Of a stretch of DNA of 41,430 bases, positions 34,245-41,430 are shown piece after piece. The notes beneath the pieces were generated by a model. That model did not search any database. It was not told where the DNA came from and worked only from the letters and a program-made list of their open reading frames with translations. Position numbers and translations under genes: made by a program. Origin of the DNA: Lysinibacillus capsici (GTDB lineage: Bacteria; Bacillota; Bacilli; Bacillales_A; Planococcaceae); the NCBI RefSeq assembly GCF_003367505.1, contig NZ_PXXX01000023.1, positions 1 through 41,430 of the forward strand, given 5' to 3'. Numbering within the stretch: the stretch's first letter is position 1; every line of letters starts with the position of its first letter.

Positions 34245-35279
34245 TTATAGACAGATTGTTCCAGTTTTGATCCCAGTCGGCCCGTTAAATCCTGGGATTG
34301 TGGCAATTACCATGTTTGTTGCTATGTCGATGACAGACACCGTATTGTCTACTTGATTTGTTACATAGGCAAAAGTACCATCTGGCAAGATGGTTACTTG
34401 GTCTGGAGATGCACCTACAGGAATAGTTGCAATCACCGTATTGGTGGCTGTATTGATGACAGATACGGTATTATTGCCTTTATTCACAATGTAAACAAGC
34501 GTTCCATCAGGGGTAATCGCTGTTCCTACAGGTCCTGTACCAACAGGAATGGTAGCCACTACTGTATTGGTAGTGGTATTAATAACCGATACCGAATTGC
34601 TATTTTCATTTGTCACATAAGCAAATTGCCCGCTTGGAGTCAAAACAATGGATCTAGGACGAATTCCCACAGGGATTGTAGCAATCACCGTATTGGTTGC
34701 AGTATTGATAACAGATACTGAATTGGAATTCTCGTTGGCAACATAAGCAAACGCGCTGTTTGGCGTAAAGGCAATACCTTGAGGTTGTAGCCCTACTGGA
34801 ATAGTGGCTGTTACGGTATTGGTGGCTGTATTAATGACCGATATAGTGTTCGATCCGTGATTGGATACATAAGCAAGTGTTCCATTTGGTGAAATGGCGA
34901 CACCAAGGGGGTCAATGCCTACAGGAATGGTAGCGATTGGCAAGTTTGTGGCAGTACTAAAAACCGTTACATTATCCGAGAAGAGCGCTGGAACATAGCC
35001 AAAAGCGCCATTAGGTGTAATCGCTACTTCTAGCGGAGCAGATCCTACTGGAATGGTAGCGACGATTGTGTTTGTTGCGGTATCGATCACAGAAACTCTA
35101 TTATCAGGCGTTGCGAGCTGCCCAGCATCTGTCACATAGACGAGATAATGACAACTTGGTGGTATGGGTAAAAATGGCGGCTTACATTTACAACGACAAC
35201 AAGGACAACAACAGCGACAATGACAATTTGGATTTGACGTAAACTTGAATTTTTGAAAATATTTATGTTCTTTCCCCAC
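34245..35279 (-). CDS. YVTN seven-repeat beta-propeller protein with Cys-rich N-terminus
   Basis: A 344-aa protein. Residues about 17-33 are Cys-rich (CHCRCCCPCCRCKCKPP), and no signal peptide is visible. From about residue 45 come seven repeats of about 42 residues, each with the core TATNT(V/I)xATIPVG followed by PxGxAxTPxGxxAYVxN and VSVI, which would close a seven-bladed YVTN propeller. GTG at 35279 has GAAAGGATG at good spacing, while ATGs at 35300 and 35288 lack one. Cys-rich proteins without signal peptides in spore formers are often spore coat or exosporium parts; that role is inferred, helped by a collagen-like gene 6 kb away. The repeats are very alike at DNA level, so copy number could vary. 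Confidence 0.82.
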   Translation of the reverse strand: MGKEHKYFQKFKFTSNPNCHCRCCCPCCRCKCKPPFLPIPPSCHYLVYVTDAGQLATPDNRVSVIDTATNTIVATIPVGSAPLEVAITPNGAFGYVPALFSDNVTVFSTATNLPIATIPVGIDPLGVAISPNGTLAYVSNHGSNTISVINTATNTVTATIPVGLQPQGIAFTPNSAFAYVANENSNSVSVINTATNTVIATIPVGIRPRSIVLTPSGQFAYVTNENSNSVSVINTTTNTVVATIPVGTGPVGTAITPDGTLVYIVNKGNNTVSVINTATNTVIATIPVGASPDQVTILPDGTFAYVTNQVDNTVSVIDIATNMVIATIPGFNGPTGIKTGTICL

Positions 35280-35300
35280 ACAGGACATCCTTTCAGTCAT

Positions 35301-35612
35301 ATATGGCTACTTTATGCGTAAAGAGCTAGGCTTGTTGTACGTTTACCTAGCCATTCTCTTTTACCATTTTTACTTGTTATTGGAACAGTTCTAAACTTCT
35401 GAGTACGGTTCTTCTAAAAAATGCAGTATGATGAAACTAAAAAGCATAGGAGACATGAAGATCTTTAGCTTGATTAAAAATGATATAAGATTCATTGAAA
35501 TTGAATATGATCTTCGTTATAAGGGATCTTCGAAAACAATTTCCTGATTTGACGATAAAAATCAATTTTATTACATTAGCTTTTCAATAGCTTCTTCGTT
35601 ATCTTTTCATTC
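35301..35612. other. Intergenic region with a 30-codon ORF of doubtful status
   Basis: The only candidate is ATG at 35455 with ATAGGAGAC ahead, giving 30 codons (MKIFSLIKNDIRFIEIEYDLRYK...) before TGA at 35545-35547. The EYDLRYK stretch recalls the start of some GNAT-like proteins, so this may be another gene remnant. Nothing else is seen. Confidence 0.35.
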
Positions 35613-36081
35613 TTACACTAACTCTTTCAACACTTTTCCACCAATTGTAATTTCTAAGCTTTGCCCCATAATGTTCATAAAAATAACGTGTTTTATTCTA
35701 TAGCTAAGACTTCGACAAATATAGTTTGGTAGTTCTTTTGATAAAAGCAATGAAAGATTTCCTTCAACAATTGTTTTCCTATCCCTTTTCCGTGATAGTT
35801 TTCTAAAAGATAGAGCATTTCTACATAATTGGAATGGGGGAGGGTTTGAATCTCTTTTACTTGCAGATGTGAAGCCAATAATGTCGTCTAATTCATTTTC
35901 AGCTACTAGTACATACTACGTTTTGTCGGCAATTTGTTACGTCCATAATTGCGTTCTTGTTCGTAGGATAATTTACTTTAATATTTTGCTGGCACTATAT
36001 GCTTATAGGTTGTTCACCAACTATCAACATGTACTTTTCCAATACCTTTCGCATCTTTATAGTTGCCTTTCTAATGATCAA
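35613..36081 (-). pseudogene. Decayed GNAT acetyltransferase
   Basis: The minus strand from TTG at 36081 (AGGAGGTGAT ahead) reads MIIRKAT, then only by changing frame several times yields the usual GNAT pieces: KGIGKVHVDSW, VPAKIL, a TQLW segment, YVLVAENELDDIIGFTSASK, YVEMLYLLENYHGKGIGKQLLKEI (motif A, acetyl-CoA pyrophosphate loop GKGIGK), FYEHYG, and EITIGGKVLKELV before TAA at 35613-35615. In-frame stops and at least four frame changes are present. The total length (469 bases) equals an intact 155-aa GNAT, so decay was by small changes and not by deletion. A 61-codon open piece (35693-35878) is part of it and is not a separate gene. Confidence 0.82.
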
Positions 36082-36192
36082 ATTTATCACCTCCTATTAA
36101 ATCTTTATAAACAGAATGATAACATCTTCTATAGTTTATTTACTTAATAAGGTAAAATATGAAATGTATAGGTTTATAGAGGAGGTATATTT

Positions 36193-36645
36193 TTGAAAAA
36201 TAAGTATATGTGTACGATTAAAATTAATTTAGAGGGTGGTGATATTCAATTTGATGTGTCAAATGATGAACAACTATTTAGTTTTAGATCTGGTTTAGCC
36301 TTTATAGCCATCCCACGATTTTTCTCCACGCTCACCAGTTTTTATCAAGGTAATACAAATGAAGTAAAAATAGATTGTCACGGAAACTATGATTACTATA
36401 TTTTTTCCAGCGATGGTGAATACATATTAATTGAACATAAAAGTCATTATCCTATCGAAAGAATATTTAATTATCAATTTTCTCTTAAGGGGTATATGGA
36501 GGCTATAGATCAAGGCTTCAAGAAATATTTGGAGCAGTTAGAGAATGAAGGAATCTTCCCATTGGAAAATCATGCATTTGCTGATCCTTTAGGAGAAGAT
36601 GTTTTAAATGCTTTCTATAACTTTTCTTCATTATTAAAAGCTTGA
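36193..36645 (+). CDS. Hypothetical protein, 150 aa
   Basis: Not recognised. It starts at TTG with GAGGAGGTATA ahead. The protein is soluble: a beta-rich N-terminal half (MCTIKINLEGGDIQFDVSNDEQLFSF, then YDYYIFSSDGEYILIEH) and a helical C-terminal half (YMEAIDQGFKKYLEQLENEG). It has no signal peptide or membrane segment. A weak hairpin (GCTTC/GAAGC at 36672-36687, followed by TCTATTTTA) after the stop may end the transcript. Its size and solitary position fit a contact-toxin immunity-type protein, but there is no direct evidence. Confidence 0.65.
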   Translation: MKNKYMCTIKINLEGGDIQFDVSNDEQLFSFRSGLAFIAIPRFFSTLTSFYQGNTNEVKIDCHGNYDYYIFSSDGEYILIEHKSHYPIERIFNYQFSLKGYMEAIDQGFKKYLEQLENEGIFPLENHAFADPLGEDVLNAFYNFSSLLKA

Positions 36646-36749
36646 AGAGCAATGAAAAAAATAAAGTATGACCGCTTCAAAATAGAAGCTCTATTTTACA
36701 GATAAATTTTAGCAGCCGATTCTTAACCAGACAAGGAGGAGGGTGAACC

Positions 36750-37124
36750 TTGAAAAAAATAGGTTTACTAATAGTAGCTCTTTTCGTAGTAAGTGGGGTC
36801 TTTATTGATAGCAATAAATTATTATATCCTTCTTTGCCAATCGATTCCCTTACACCAAAGGAAGCTATACAAAAATTAAATGCATCCCCCCTTGATTTAG
36901 TGGCGCTCTCCAATGATAAGAAGGCAACTTGGTACCTCGCAGCCATTTCAGCTAGGGGCATACAGAAGGTGGACGAGGACATTCAGCAAATGATGGCTAA
37001 TGAAGGATGGGCATTTCTTGAAAAAGAGGGGAGCGGGTTATTTTTCGAAAAAAATGGGGAACGTTCTATTGTGACAACGGAAATGTGGACGAAGCAGTAT
37101 GTGCTTGTTCAAATTCAGAAATGA
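36750..37124 (+). CDS. Hypothetical secreted or membrane-anchored protein, 124 aa
   Basis: Not recognised. TTG at 36750 follows AAGGAGGAGGGTGAACC. The N-terminus MKKIGLLIVALFVVSGVFI is a signal peptide or single anchor. The exported part (about 100 residues) is mixed: LTPKEAIQKLN, then LVALSNDKKATWYLAAIS, GWAFLEKEGSGLFFEKNGERSIVTTEMWTKQYVLVQIQ. This resembles small exported Bacillus proteins without known function. It ends 8 bases before the Nudix gene, so the two are probably co-transcribed. Confidence 0.7.
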   Translation: MKKIGLLIVALFVVSGVFIDSNKLLYPSLPIDSLTPKEAIQKLNASPLDLVALSNDKKATWYLAAISARGIQKVDEDIQQMMANEGWAFLEKEGSGLFFEKNGERSIVTTEMWTKQYVLVQIQK

Positions 37125-37132
37125 GGTGCTCA

Positions 37133-37636
37133 ATGGAAGTCTGGGATCTCTATGATAAAAATCGCCAAAAAACAAATAAGCGTCATGTACGTGGGACAGC
37201 ATTAGCAGCTGAAGATTACCATATCGTTGTGCACGTATGGATTCGCAATAACAAGGGAGAATTCCTTTTAACAAGAAGACATCCCAATAAACATTATCCT
37301 CATTTATGGGAATGTCCAGGAGTCTCTATAGTAACGGGTGAAAGCAGTTTGGACGGGGCTATTCGTGAGGTGGAAGAGGAAATAGGGATATCATTATTGA
37401 AGACTAATGGACAATTAGTAAAGAGTGAACGACGTGATTGTTTCAATGATTTTTATGACGTTTGGTTATTTGAGCAAAGCTTTGAAATTAGTGACACCAA
37501 ACTTCAGGAGGAGGAAGTGACAGCAGTTCAATGGGTCACAAAGCTAGAGCTTGAAAAGATGCTTCACGCGAATAACGTAGTACCGACACTTCGCTACTTT
37601 ACGTCCATTTTTAACGATAAGACTACGCCATGTTAG
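37133..37636 (+). CDS. Nudix hydrolase
   Basis: A 167-aa protein. The start MEVWDLYDKNRQKTNKRHVRG resembles IPP-isomerase-like and ADP-sugar-type Nudix proteins. The Nudix box lies at about residues 61-84 (ECPGVSIVTGESSLDGAIREVEEEIGI), with the metal-binding REVEEE intact but the start deviating from GGxxExGE. Such enzymes hydrolyse nucleoside diphosphates linked to another group; the exact substrate cannot be read from the sequence. ATG at 37133 has GAGGTGCTCA ahead. Confidence 0.85.
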   Translation: MEVWDLYDKNRQKTNKRHVRGTALAAEDYHIVVHVWIRNNKGEFLLTRRHPNKHYPHLWECPGVSIVTGESSLDGAIREVEEEIGISLLKTNGQLVKSERRDCFNDFYDVWLFEQSFEISDTKLQEEEVTAVQWVTKLELEKMLHANNVVPTLRYFTSIFNDKTTPC

Positions 37637-37707
37637 TGTTATGTGTCAGCATAATTCTGATTCTGTAGGTTAACCTATACCTAAATAGGTTAGAGGAGCG
37701 GTAAAAT

Positions 37708-38262
37708 GTGACTAAGCGTATTCTTATTGGACTAGCTTTATTTACGTATGTTTCCACTTTTAATTTGGTTTTTGCAAAGGACAGAGATTCGCCACAACCT
37801 CTTGAAGAATTTCTTCCTGAAATCGGCTATAAAACAGTAGAAATAGCCGTAAAAGAGTTCGAACACCACTATAATAAAGAGCTGAAGCTACCCCTACGAG
37901 TACCGCCAATCAGCTTTACGCATCACTTTGGAAGGTTTAGTGATTTAGAAGGAGAAATGAATGATCAGCTGGAGGTGGTAATGATCAGTGATCAATTGCC
38001 ACAAAATCATTTCAAAATCAAGGTTCGACCAGTTCAGCATAAAATGTCATTTGAAAAATATAAAACAGATGTATTTAAGTTGAAAAATGGCAGTGAGGCA
38101 GCCTATATTGAAAATCCACGAATTGGTTTTCATCTACTTGTATTTGAAAGAGACAATTGGCAATATGTCTTTAGTATTGATCGAGATGTGGCAGATCAAG
38201 TAACGGCTGAAGTCCTGATTGATATTGCTAATTCAATTGATTATCCAAAGCAAAAGTATTAG
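37708..38262 (+). CDS. Hypothetical secreted protein, 184 aa
   Basis: Not recognised. GTG at 37708 follows AGAGGAGCGG. A signal peptide (MTKRILIGLALFTYVSTFNLVFAKD) is followed by an exported mixed alpha/beta domain with YKTVEIAVKEFEHHYNKELKLPLRVPPISFTHHFGRF and, near the end, LLVFERDNWQYVFSIDRDVADQ. Similar Bacillus exported proteins are annotated as lipoproteins or carboxypeptidase-regulatory-like, but this one has no lipobox. It stands alone behind the Nudix gene. Confidence 0.7.
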   Translation: MTKRILIGLALFTYVSTFNLVFAKDRDSPQPLEEFLPEIGYKTVEIAVKEFEHHYNKELKLPLRVPPISFTHHFGRFSDLEGEMNDQLEVVMISDQLPQNHFKIKVRPVQHKMSFEKYKTDVFKLKNGSEAAYIENPRIGFHLLVFERDNWQYVFSIDRDVADQVTAEVLIDIANSIDYPKQKY

Positions 38263-38267
38263 CCCCT

Positions 38268-38411
38268 CTAATTTTTATTCTTACCTTTCAGCTCTTCTCG
38301 TAATTTCTTTAGTTCCTCCGTTTGCTCCAAAATAGAATTGTTAACTCGTCTAATCGAATCATATATAGCAAAAATCCCGGCAAAAATAAGAATGATAACT
38401 AATAATTCCAT
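38268..38411 (-). CDS. Small membrane protein, 47 aa
   Basis: A 47-codon ORF with GTAGGTGCACA before ATG. The product has one hydrophobic segment (MELLVIILIFAGIFAIY) and then a charged helix with heptad-like Leu spacing (ILEQTEELKKLREELKGK) ending in Asn/Lys. It is convergent with the secreted protein gene, ending 6 bases from its stop. Such one-segment plus coiled-coil microproteins are common in Bacillus; the function is unknown. Confidence 0.7.
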   Translation of the reverse strand: MELLVIILIFAGIFAIYDSIRRVNNSILEQTEELKKLREELKGKNKN

Positions 38412-38494
38412 TGTGCACCTACTTTCTATTTATACAATGATTGTAACAGGAATTTCCAAATGTTCGAAGAATTAGTTAGGTGGAGGTGCTTGTC

Positions 38495-39076
38495 ATGCAG
38501 AGATATGTTTATCATATGGTTCCAAGGGAAATGGTGGGTCTTGAGCTTATGCCATTAAATAGGTTAGGGGCATTATTTCCACATTTATATGAACGATATT
38601 CGAAAAAATATTTTGATCATCCTGAGAGACCGAAATTATTCATGAAAGAAATTCCTCACTTAAATTGCTTGTGGAATGATGTTGTTCATTTCCTACCAAT
38701 CCATCCTAGTCATCTATATAAGGCTTTAACAGAGCTTGGTATTGCAACGAGAGAAAGCCTAATGTTTTATCAAATTCCAATCCAAAAACTAGCGGTTAAT
38801 CGTAATGCGATGTACCTGTATTCCAAGGAACACTATAAAGGGCCAGCAGGGGCAATTGCTGCAGAGGATATAAAACTACTGTCGTTACCTGATTATAGAG
38901 AACTAGAACAGCTACCATCAGCAACAGTAGACTATTTCCAAACGGAGAAAGAAAAAGGGAAGAACTTTGGGCTTTTTGCGTATGTTCCGCATCTCTTCAG
39001 CTTAGGCAATGTCAACGTAGACGAGGCGAAAATTATTTCATGGAATCCACATAATCCTAGCATGAATACTAATTGA
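38495..39076 (+). CDS. Conserved hypothetical protein, 193 aa
   Basis: Not assigned to a named family. It starts at ATG 38495 after GGTGGAGGTGC. The protein is soluble and begins RYVYHMVPREMVGLELMPLNRLGALFPHLYERYSKKYFDHPERPK, followed by LNCLWNDVVHFLPIHPSHLYKALTELG and FYQIPIQKL. The YVYHMVPREM start and LPIHP segment recall Bacillus group-specific proteins of similar length. No signal peptide or membrane segment is seen. A terminator follows. Confidence 0.7.
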   Translation: MQRYVYHMVPREMVGLELMPLNRLGALFPHLYERYSKKYFDHPERPKLFMKEIPHLNCLWNDVVHFLPIHPSHLYKALTELGIATRESLMFYQIPIQKLAVNRNAMYLYSKEHYKGPAGAIAAEDIKLLSLPDYRELEQLPSATVDYFQTEKEKGKNFGLFAYVPHLFSLGNVNVDEAKIISWNPHNPSMNTN

Positions 39077-39087
39077 GGTGGGAAAAG

Positions 39088-39124
39088 AAAAAGGGTTTGC
39101 TGAGTAGCTGGCTACCCTTTTTTG
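39088..39124 (+). terminator. Intrinsic terminator after the 193-aa gene
   Basis: AAAGGGT (39090-39096) pairs with ACCCTTT (39114-39120), with a possible inner TAGC/GCTA stem, followed by TTTTG. Confidence 0.6.
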
Positions 39125-39261
39125 TCGCAAATTGAATAGTAATGGAAAAATCATACATCGTTATTCTGGAAAATTTGTTGAACACTGCCCTAAAAAAATC
39201 ATTCTATCAGCATACCAAAGGATTCTTTCAATGGAGCAAACACGCTTCTTTCTTCAGCTCA

Positions 39262-39525
39262 TTAGCTATTGTTCCTAGTAAACTTTTGAAAAACGAGATG
39301 AAGCAAATAGACAATCAATCGAAATATAAGTAGATAGAAAAAGGCCTCAATAAAGCTTGTTGCTAGTATCATTACATAACGACCGAAATCTTCTAACTCA
39401 TGAAAAGTATATTTTTGTATGTGCCAATCAAAAAATAATGCTTTGTAACTCGTCCCCAAAAAGATAGGGATGAAAAGTAACCAATAAAAGCGGGGTAAAC
39501 TAAATTTATAGCCTTTAGCCAGCAA
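39262..39525 (-). CDS. Small membrane protein, 87 aa
   Basis: Starts at TTG with GGGGAGGGTG ahead. Two hydrophobic stretches are visible (FYWLLFIPIFLGTSY, then MILATSFIEAFFYLLIFRLIVYLLHLVF), so it is an integral membrane protein with about two or three segments. Not recognised. A plus-strand frame opposite it (39142-39333) has no ribosome binding site and is rejected. Confidence 0.55.
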   Translation of the reverse strand: MLAKGYKFSLPRFYWLLFIPIFLGTSYKALFFDWHIQKYTFHELEDFGRYVMILATSFIEAFFYLLIFRLIVYLLHLVFQKFTRNNS

Positions 39526-39684
39526 GGTACACCCTCCCCATTTTTTTAGCCATCATAACATAAAAGAAAATATTTTAGTATATTATGGAAATATTTAGTG
39601 ATAATACGAATGCTTTATTTACAATTATAGTAATTTAAAGGTATTATTAGTAAGTTGAGATGATGTCCAGAAAGGTAGAAGTCC

Positions 39685-40098
39685 ATGAAAATGATCCATT
39701 CAAGCAAGATACATCCCGATGTGAAAACATTATTATCCTATGCCACATCCGAAAAGAAAGTGGAGAAGGAATACTCATTGTACATTGCATGTCCAGAAAG
39801 AGTATTGTATGGCTATACCTTTGCACAAGACACTATCGGTTGTATAGGGATTGTTAAAAGAGAGGCAAATCAATGTGAAATTATACATATAGCCGTATCG
39901 CCTGCTTATCGTGGAAAAGGCATTGGACGTGAGATGATTCGGTATGTAGAAGAACATCATGCTTTTTCTTCCATTTATGCAGAAACAGATCAAGAAGCCG
40001 TCCTCTTTTATAAAAATCTCGGCTTTCACATTACAAGTTTAGGAGAAAAATACCCTGGAGTGGAGCGTTTTGGCTGTCTATTAACCTGCACTATCTAA
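39685..40098 (+). CDS. GNAT family N-acetyltransferase
   Basis: A 137-aa acetyltransferase with the GNAT core: CIGIVKREANQCEIIHIAVSPAYRGKGIGREMI carries beta4 and motif A (R-G-K-G-I-G for acetyl-CoA), then YAETDQEAVLFYKNLGFHI (motif B). It is short at the N-terminus, like other compact GNATs. The substrate is unknown. AAAGGTAG lies about 8 bases ahead of the ATG. It is intact, unlike the GNAT at 35613-36081. Confidence 0.88.
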   Translation: MKMIHSSKIHPDVKTLLSYATSEKKVEKEYSLYIACPERVLYGYTFAQDTIGCIGIVKREANQCEIIHIAVSPAYRGKGIGREMIRYVEEHHAFSSIYAETDQEAVLFYKNLGFHITSLGEKYPGVERFGCLLTCTI

Positions 40099-40218
40099 TG
40101 GTCAATTCGTTGTACTGTCGATAAACGTCCACTTATATGCTTTTTACGCCCTGTTATTTGTCTGTGTTAAAAGATCGGAGATTTGAATGGTACGCTAACA
40201 TAGAAAGGAGCTATAAAA

Positions 40219-40851
40219 ATGAAACAAAAATTGTGGTGGATTGTATGTGGCTTGGCATTGTTCATAGCAGGCTATTCGGTTGTTCAATATTTACTATTCG
40301 ATGCACGGCAGGCGGGATTTGTTCAATTAAAGCTTATGCTTAGTGCAACATTGCATTCATTTTGGTATATCATGCTCTATATACATATTGTATTCGGTAT
40401 ATTAGCCCTCGTCATCGGTCCTTTTACGTTGTCATCAAAGTTACGAGAGAAAAATGTGAAACGCCATAGACTACTAGGCAATATCTATATGGTTAGTATT
40501 TTGTTTGGTGGCTTGGCAGGACTTTATTTAGCGCTGAACGCAACAGGGGGATGGGTAGCACAGCTAGGCTTTGCTTTATTAGCCATAGGGTGGCTCTTCA
40601 CCATGTTTCAAGCGCTGGTCCATATTAAAAAAAGAAATATCCAAGGCCATCAGAAATGGATGCTAAGAAATTATGCTTTAACCTTCGCAGCTGTCACATT
40701 GCGAATTTGGCTCCCTTTGTTTACGGTAGTATTTGGCTTTGATAATTTTGAGTATAGTTATGCCTCTATCGCTTGGCTATGTTGGGTGCCAAATTTAATC
40801 GTGATGGAATGGTATATCCAGCAGAAACTCCCTAAATTTGCAGCTTACTGA
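40219..40851 (+). CDS. DUF2306-like integral membrane protein
   Basis: A 210-aa protein with about six membrane segments. Family-like motifs are a His in WYIMLYIHIVFGILALVIGPFTLSSKLR, KRHRLLGNIYMVSILFGGLAGLYLALNA, and a loop IKKRNIQGHQKWMLRNYALTFAAVTLRIWLPL. Conserved His residues at such sites suggest heme or metal binding, as proposed for related membrane proteins, but no function is established. AGAAAGGAGC precedes the ATG. Single-gene unit. Confidence 0.82.
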   Translation: MKQKLWWIVCGLALFIAGYSVVQYLLFDARQAGFVQLKLMLSATLHSFWYIMLYIHIVFGILALVIGPFTLSSKLREKNVKRHRLLGNIYMVSILFGGLAGLYLALNATGGWVAQLGFALLAIGWLFTMFQALVHIKKRNIQGHQKWMLRNYALTFAAVTLRIWLPLFTVVFGFDNFEYSYASIAWLCWVPNLIVMEWYIQQKLPKFAAY

Positions 40852-41031
40852 GAAATGGCAAAGACAAATGGATAATGTTGAAACATATTATTGAGCATTG
40901 GGTTCTACATGGCCTAATGTTCTTTTTATTTTAAGATACATAGTTAATTCATTCTAATATTCTAGGTACATTAATTATCTCAATAAGTAGACTTTTGAAT
41001 ATGATAAAAAGGGACAGGAGGTGAAGTCGCA

Positions 41032-41430
41032 TTGAGGTTTAGTTACAATCGTAATTTTGATAATTTTAAATGTGATGCAAAATGTAATTATCCAATGAAA
41101 TATAAATGTAATGAATTTGGGTGTAATGGCTACCCATATGTTTATGGTATTGAGGATCCAATCGGTGTAAAAGGAGCAACAGGAGCTACTGGTGCTACAG
41201 GAGCACAAGGTCCCCCAGGAGCACCAGGACCTCAAGGAGTAGCAGGAGTAGCGGGTCCACAGGGAGAAATGGGTCCCCAAGGAGTAACAGGAATAACGGG
41301 AGCACCAGGTCCGCAGGGAGAAATAGGCCCTCAAGGAGTAGCAGGAGTAACGGGAGCACCAGGTCCGCAGGGAGAAATAGGACCTCAGGGAGTAGCTGGA
41401 GTAACGGGGACAACGGGTCCACAGGGAGAA
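41032..41430 (+). CDS. Collagen-like (BclA-type) surface protein, 5' end
   Basis: Starts at TTG (41032) with a strong AGGAGGTG (41016-41023). The first 44 residues have several Cys ([25 protein letters not shown]) and no signal peptide. From [13 protein letters not shown] onward it is an unbroken run of Gly-X-Y triplets to the window edge. The triplets are organised in a 54-bp repeat (GGTCC at 41254, 41308, 41362, 41416), that is six triplets per unit. Cys-bearing collagen-like proteins of this kind form the exosporium nap in spore formers; the role is inferred. Minus-strand frames over this region are shadows of the repeats. Confidence 0.88.
   Translation, partial: MRFSYNRNFDNFKCDAKCNYPMKYKCNEFGCNGYPYVYGIEDPIGVKGATGATGATGAQGPPGAPGPQGVAGVAGPQGEMGPQGVTGITGAPGPQGEIGPQGVAGVTGAPGPQGEIGPQGVAGVTGTTGPQGE

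Noticed and set aside
34353..34721. Plus-strand frame of 122 codons opposite the YVTN gene
   Set aside because: Arises from the repeated DNA of the propeller; no start site and Cys/Arg/Ser-rich shadow composition.
39142..39333. 63-codon plus-strand ORF
   Set aside because: No ribosome binding site ahead of its ATG, follows a terminator, and overlaps a minus-strand membrane protein with a good site.
41195..41422. Minus-strand Leu/Pro-rich frame of 75 codons
   Set aside because: It is the antisense reading of Gly-X-Y repeats of the collagen-like gene.

Overview
The window looks like chromosomal DNA of a low-GC Gram-positive spore former of the Bacillales, most like Lysinibacillus. This rests on AT-rich codon use, strong AGGAGG-type ribosome binding sites with frequent TTG/GTG starts, a B. 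subtilis-like ypmR-ypmS-msrA-msrB block with degV, yplQ-type hemolysin III and yozE nearby, and collagen-like and YVTN surface proteins. The genus is an inference from gene content; no 16S gene is present.

Positions 1 to about 14,900 are the right part of a siphovirus-type prophage. The window opens inside the tail assembly chaperone gene, with a well-formed programmed -1 frameshift signal (A AAA AAC plus a 10-bp downstream stem). It continues with the tape measure protein, distal tail protein, a knob/beta-helix tail fibre, two small tail-region proteins and a Gp37-like tail protein. A possible moron with a HEPN-like motif precedes the lysis cassette (BhlA/UviB-like holin, phi-LC3-type holin, M15 endolysin with a likely internal start). 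An oppositely oriented accessory block follows: a secreted Ig-like protein, a DUF5067-like lipoprotein, a 55-aa lysine-rich peptide and a small Cro/CI-type regulator. A divergent promoter/operator region separates this block from a winged-helix protein and a 110-aa unknown. No integrase or attachment site could be identified.

Positions 15,400-20,900 form a cobalamin-linked region. One B12 riboswitch precedes a 42-codon ORF, a terminator and a 251-aa protein of unknown function. A second B12 riboswitch precedes a terminator, an orphan BtuF/FhuD-like lipoprotein and a half-size siroheme-reductase-like Fe-S protein. A TetM/EF-G-like GTPase lies between them on the minus strand.

Positions 20,900-34,200 are ordinary housekeeping DNA: S9 peptidase, RlmI-like rRNA methyltransferase, alpha/beta hydrolase, DHFR, hemolysin III, DegV, YpmR-like GDSL lipase, YpmS, MsrA, MsrB, a chemoreceptor, YozE and DeoD. 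Most units end in clear intrinsic terminators. Two loci carry 21-bp modular GGATA-type repeats; one is organised into a 103-bp higher-order tandem array.

Positions 34,200-41,430 look like a variable region: a seven-repeat YVTN beta-propeller with a Cys-rich N-terminus, a decayed GNAT acetyltransferase, several small secreted or membrane proteins of unknown function, a Nudix hydrolase, an intact GNAT, a DUF2306-like membrane protein, and the 5' end of a collagen-like (BclA-type) gene that runs off the window.
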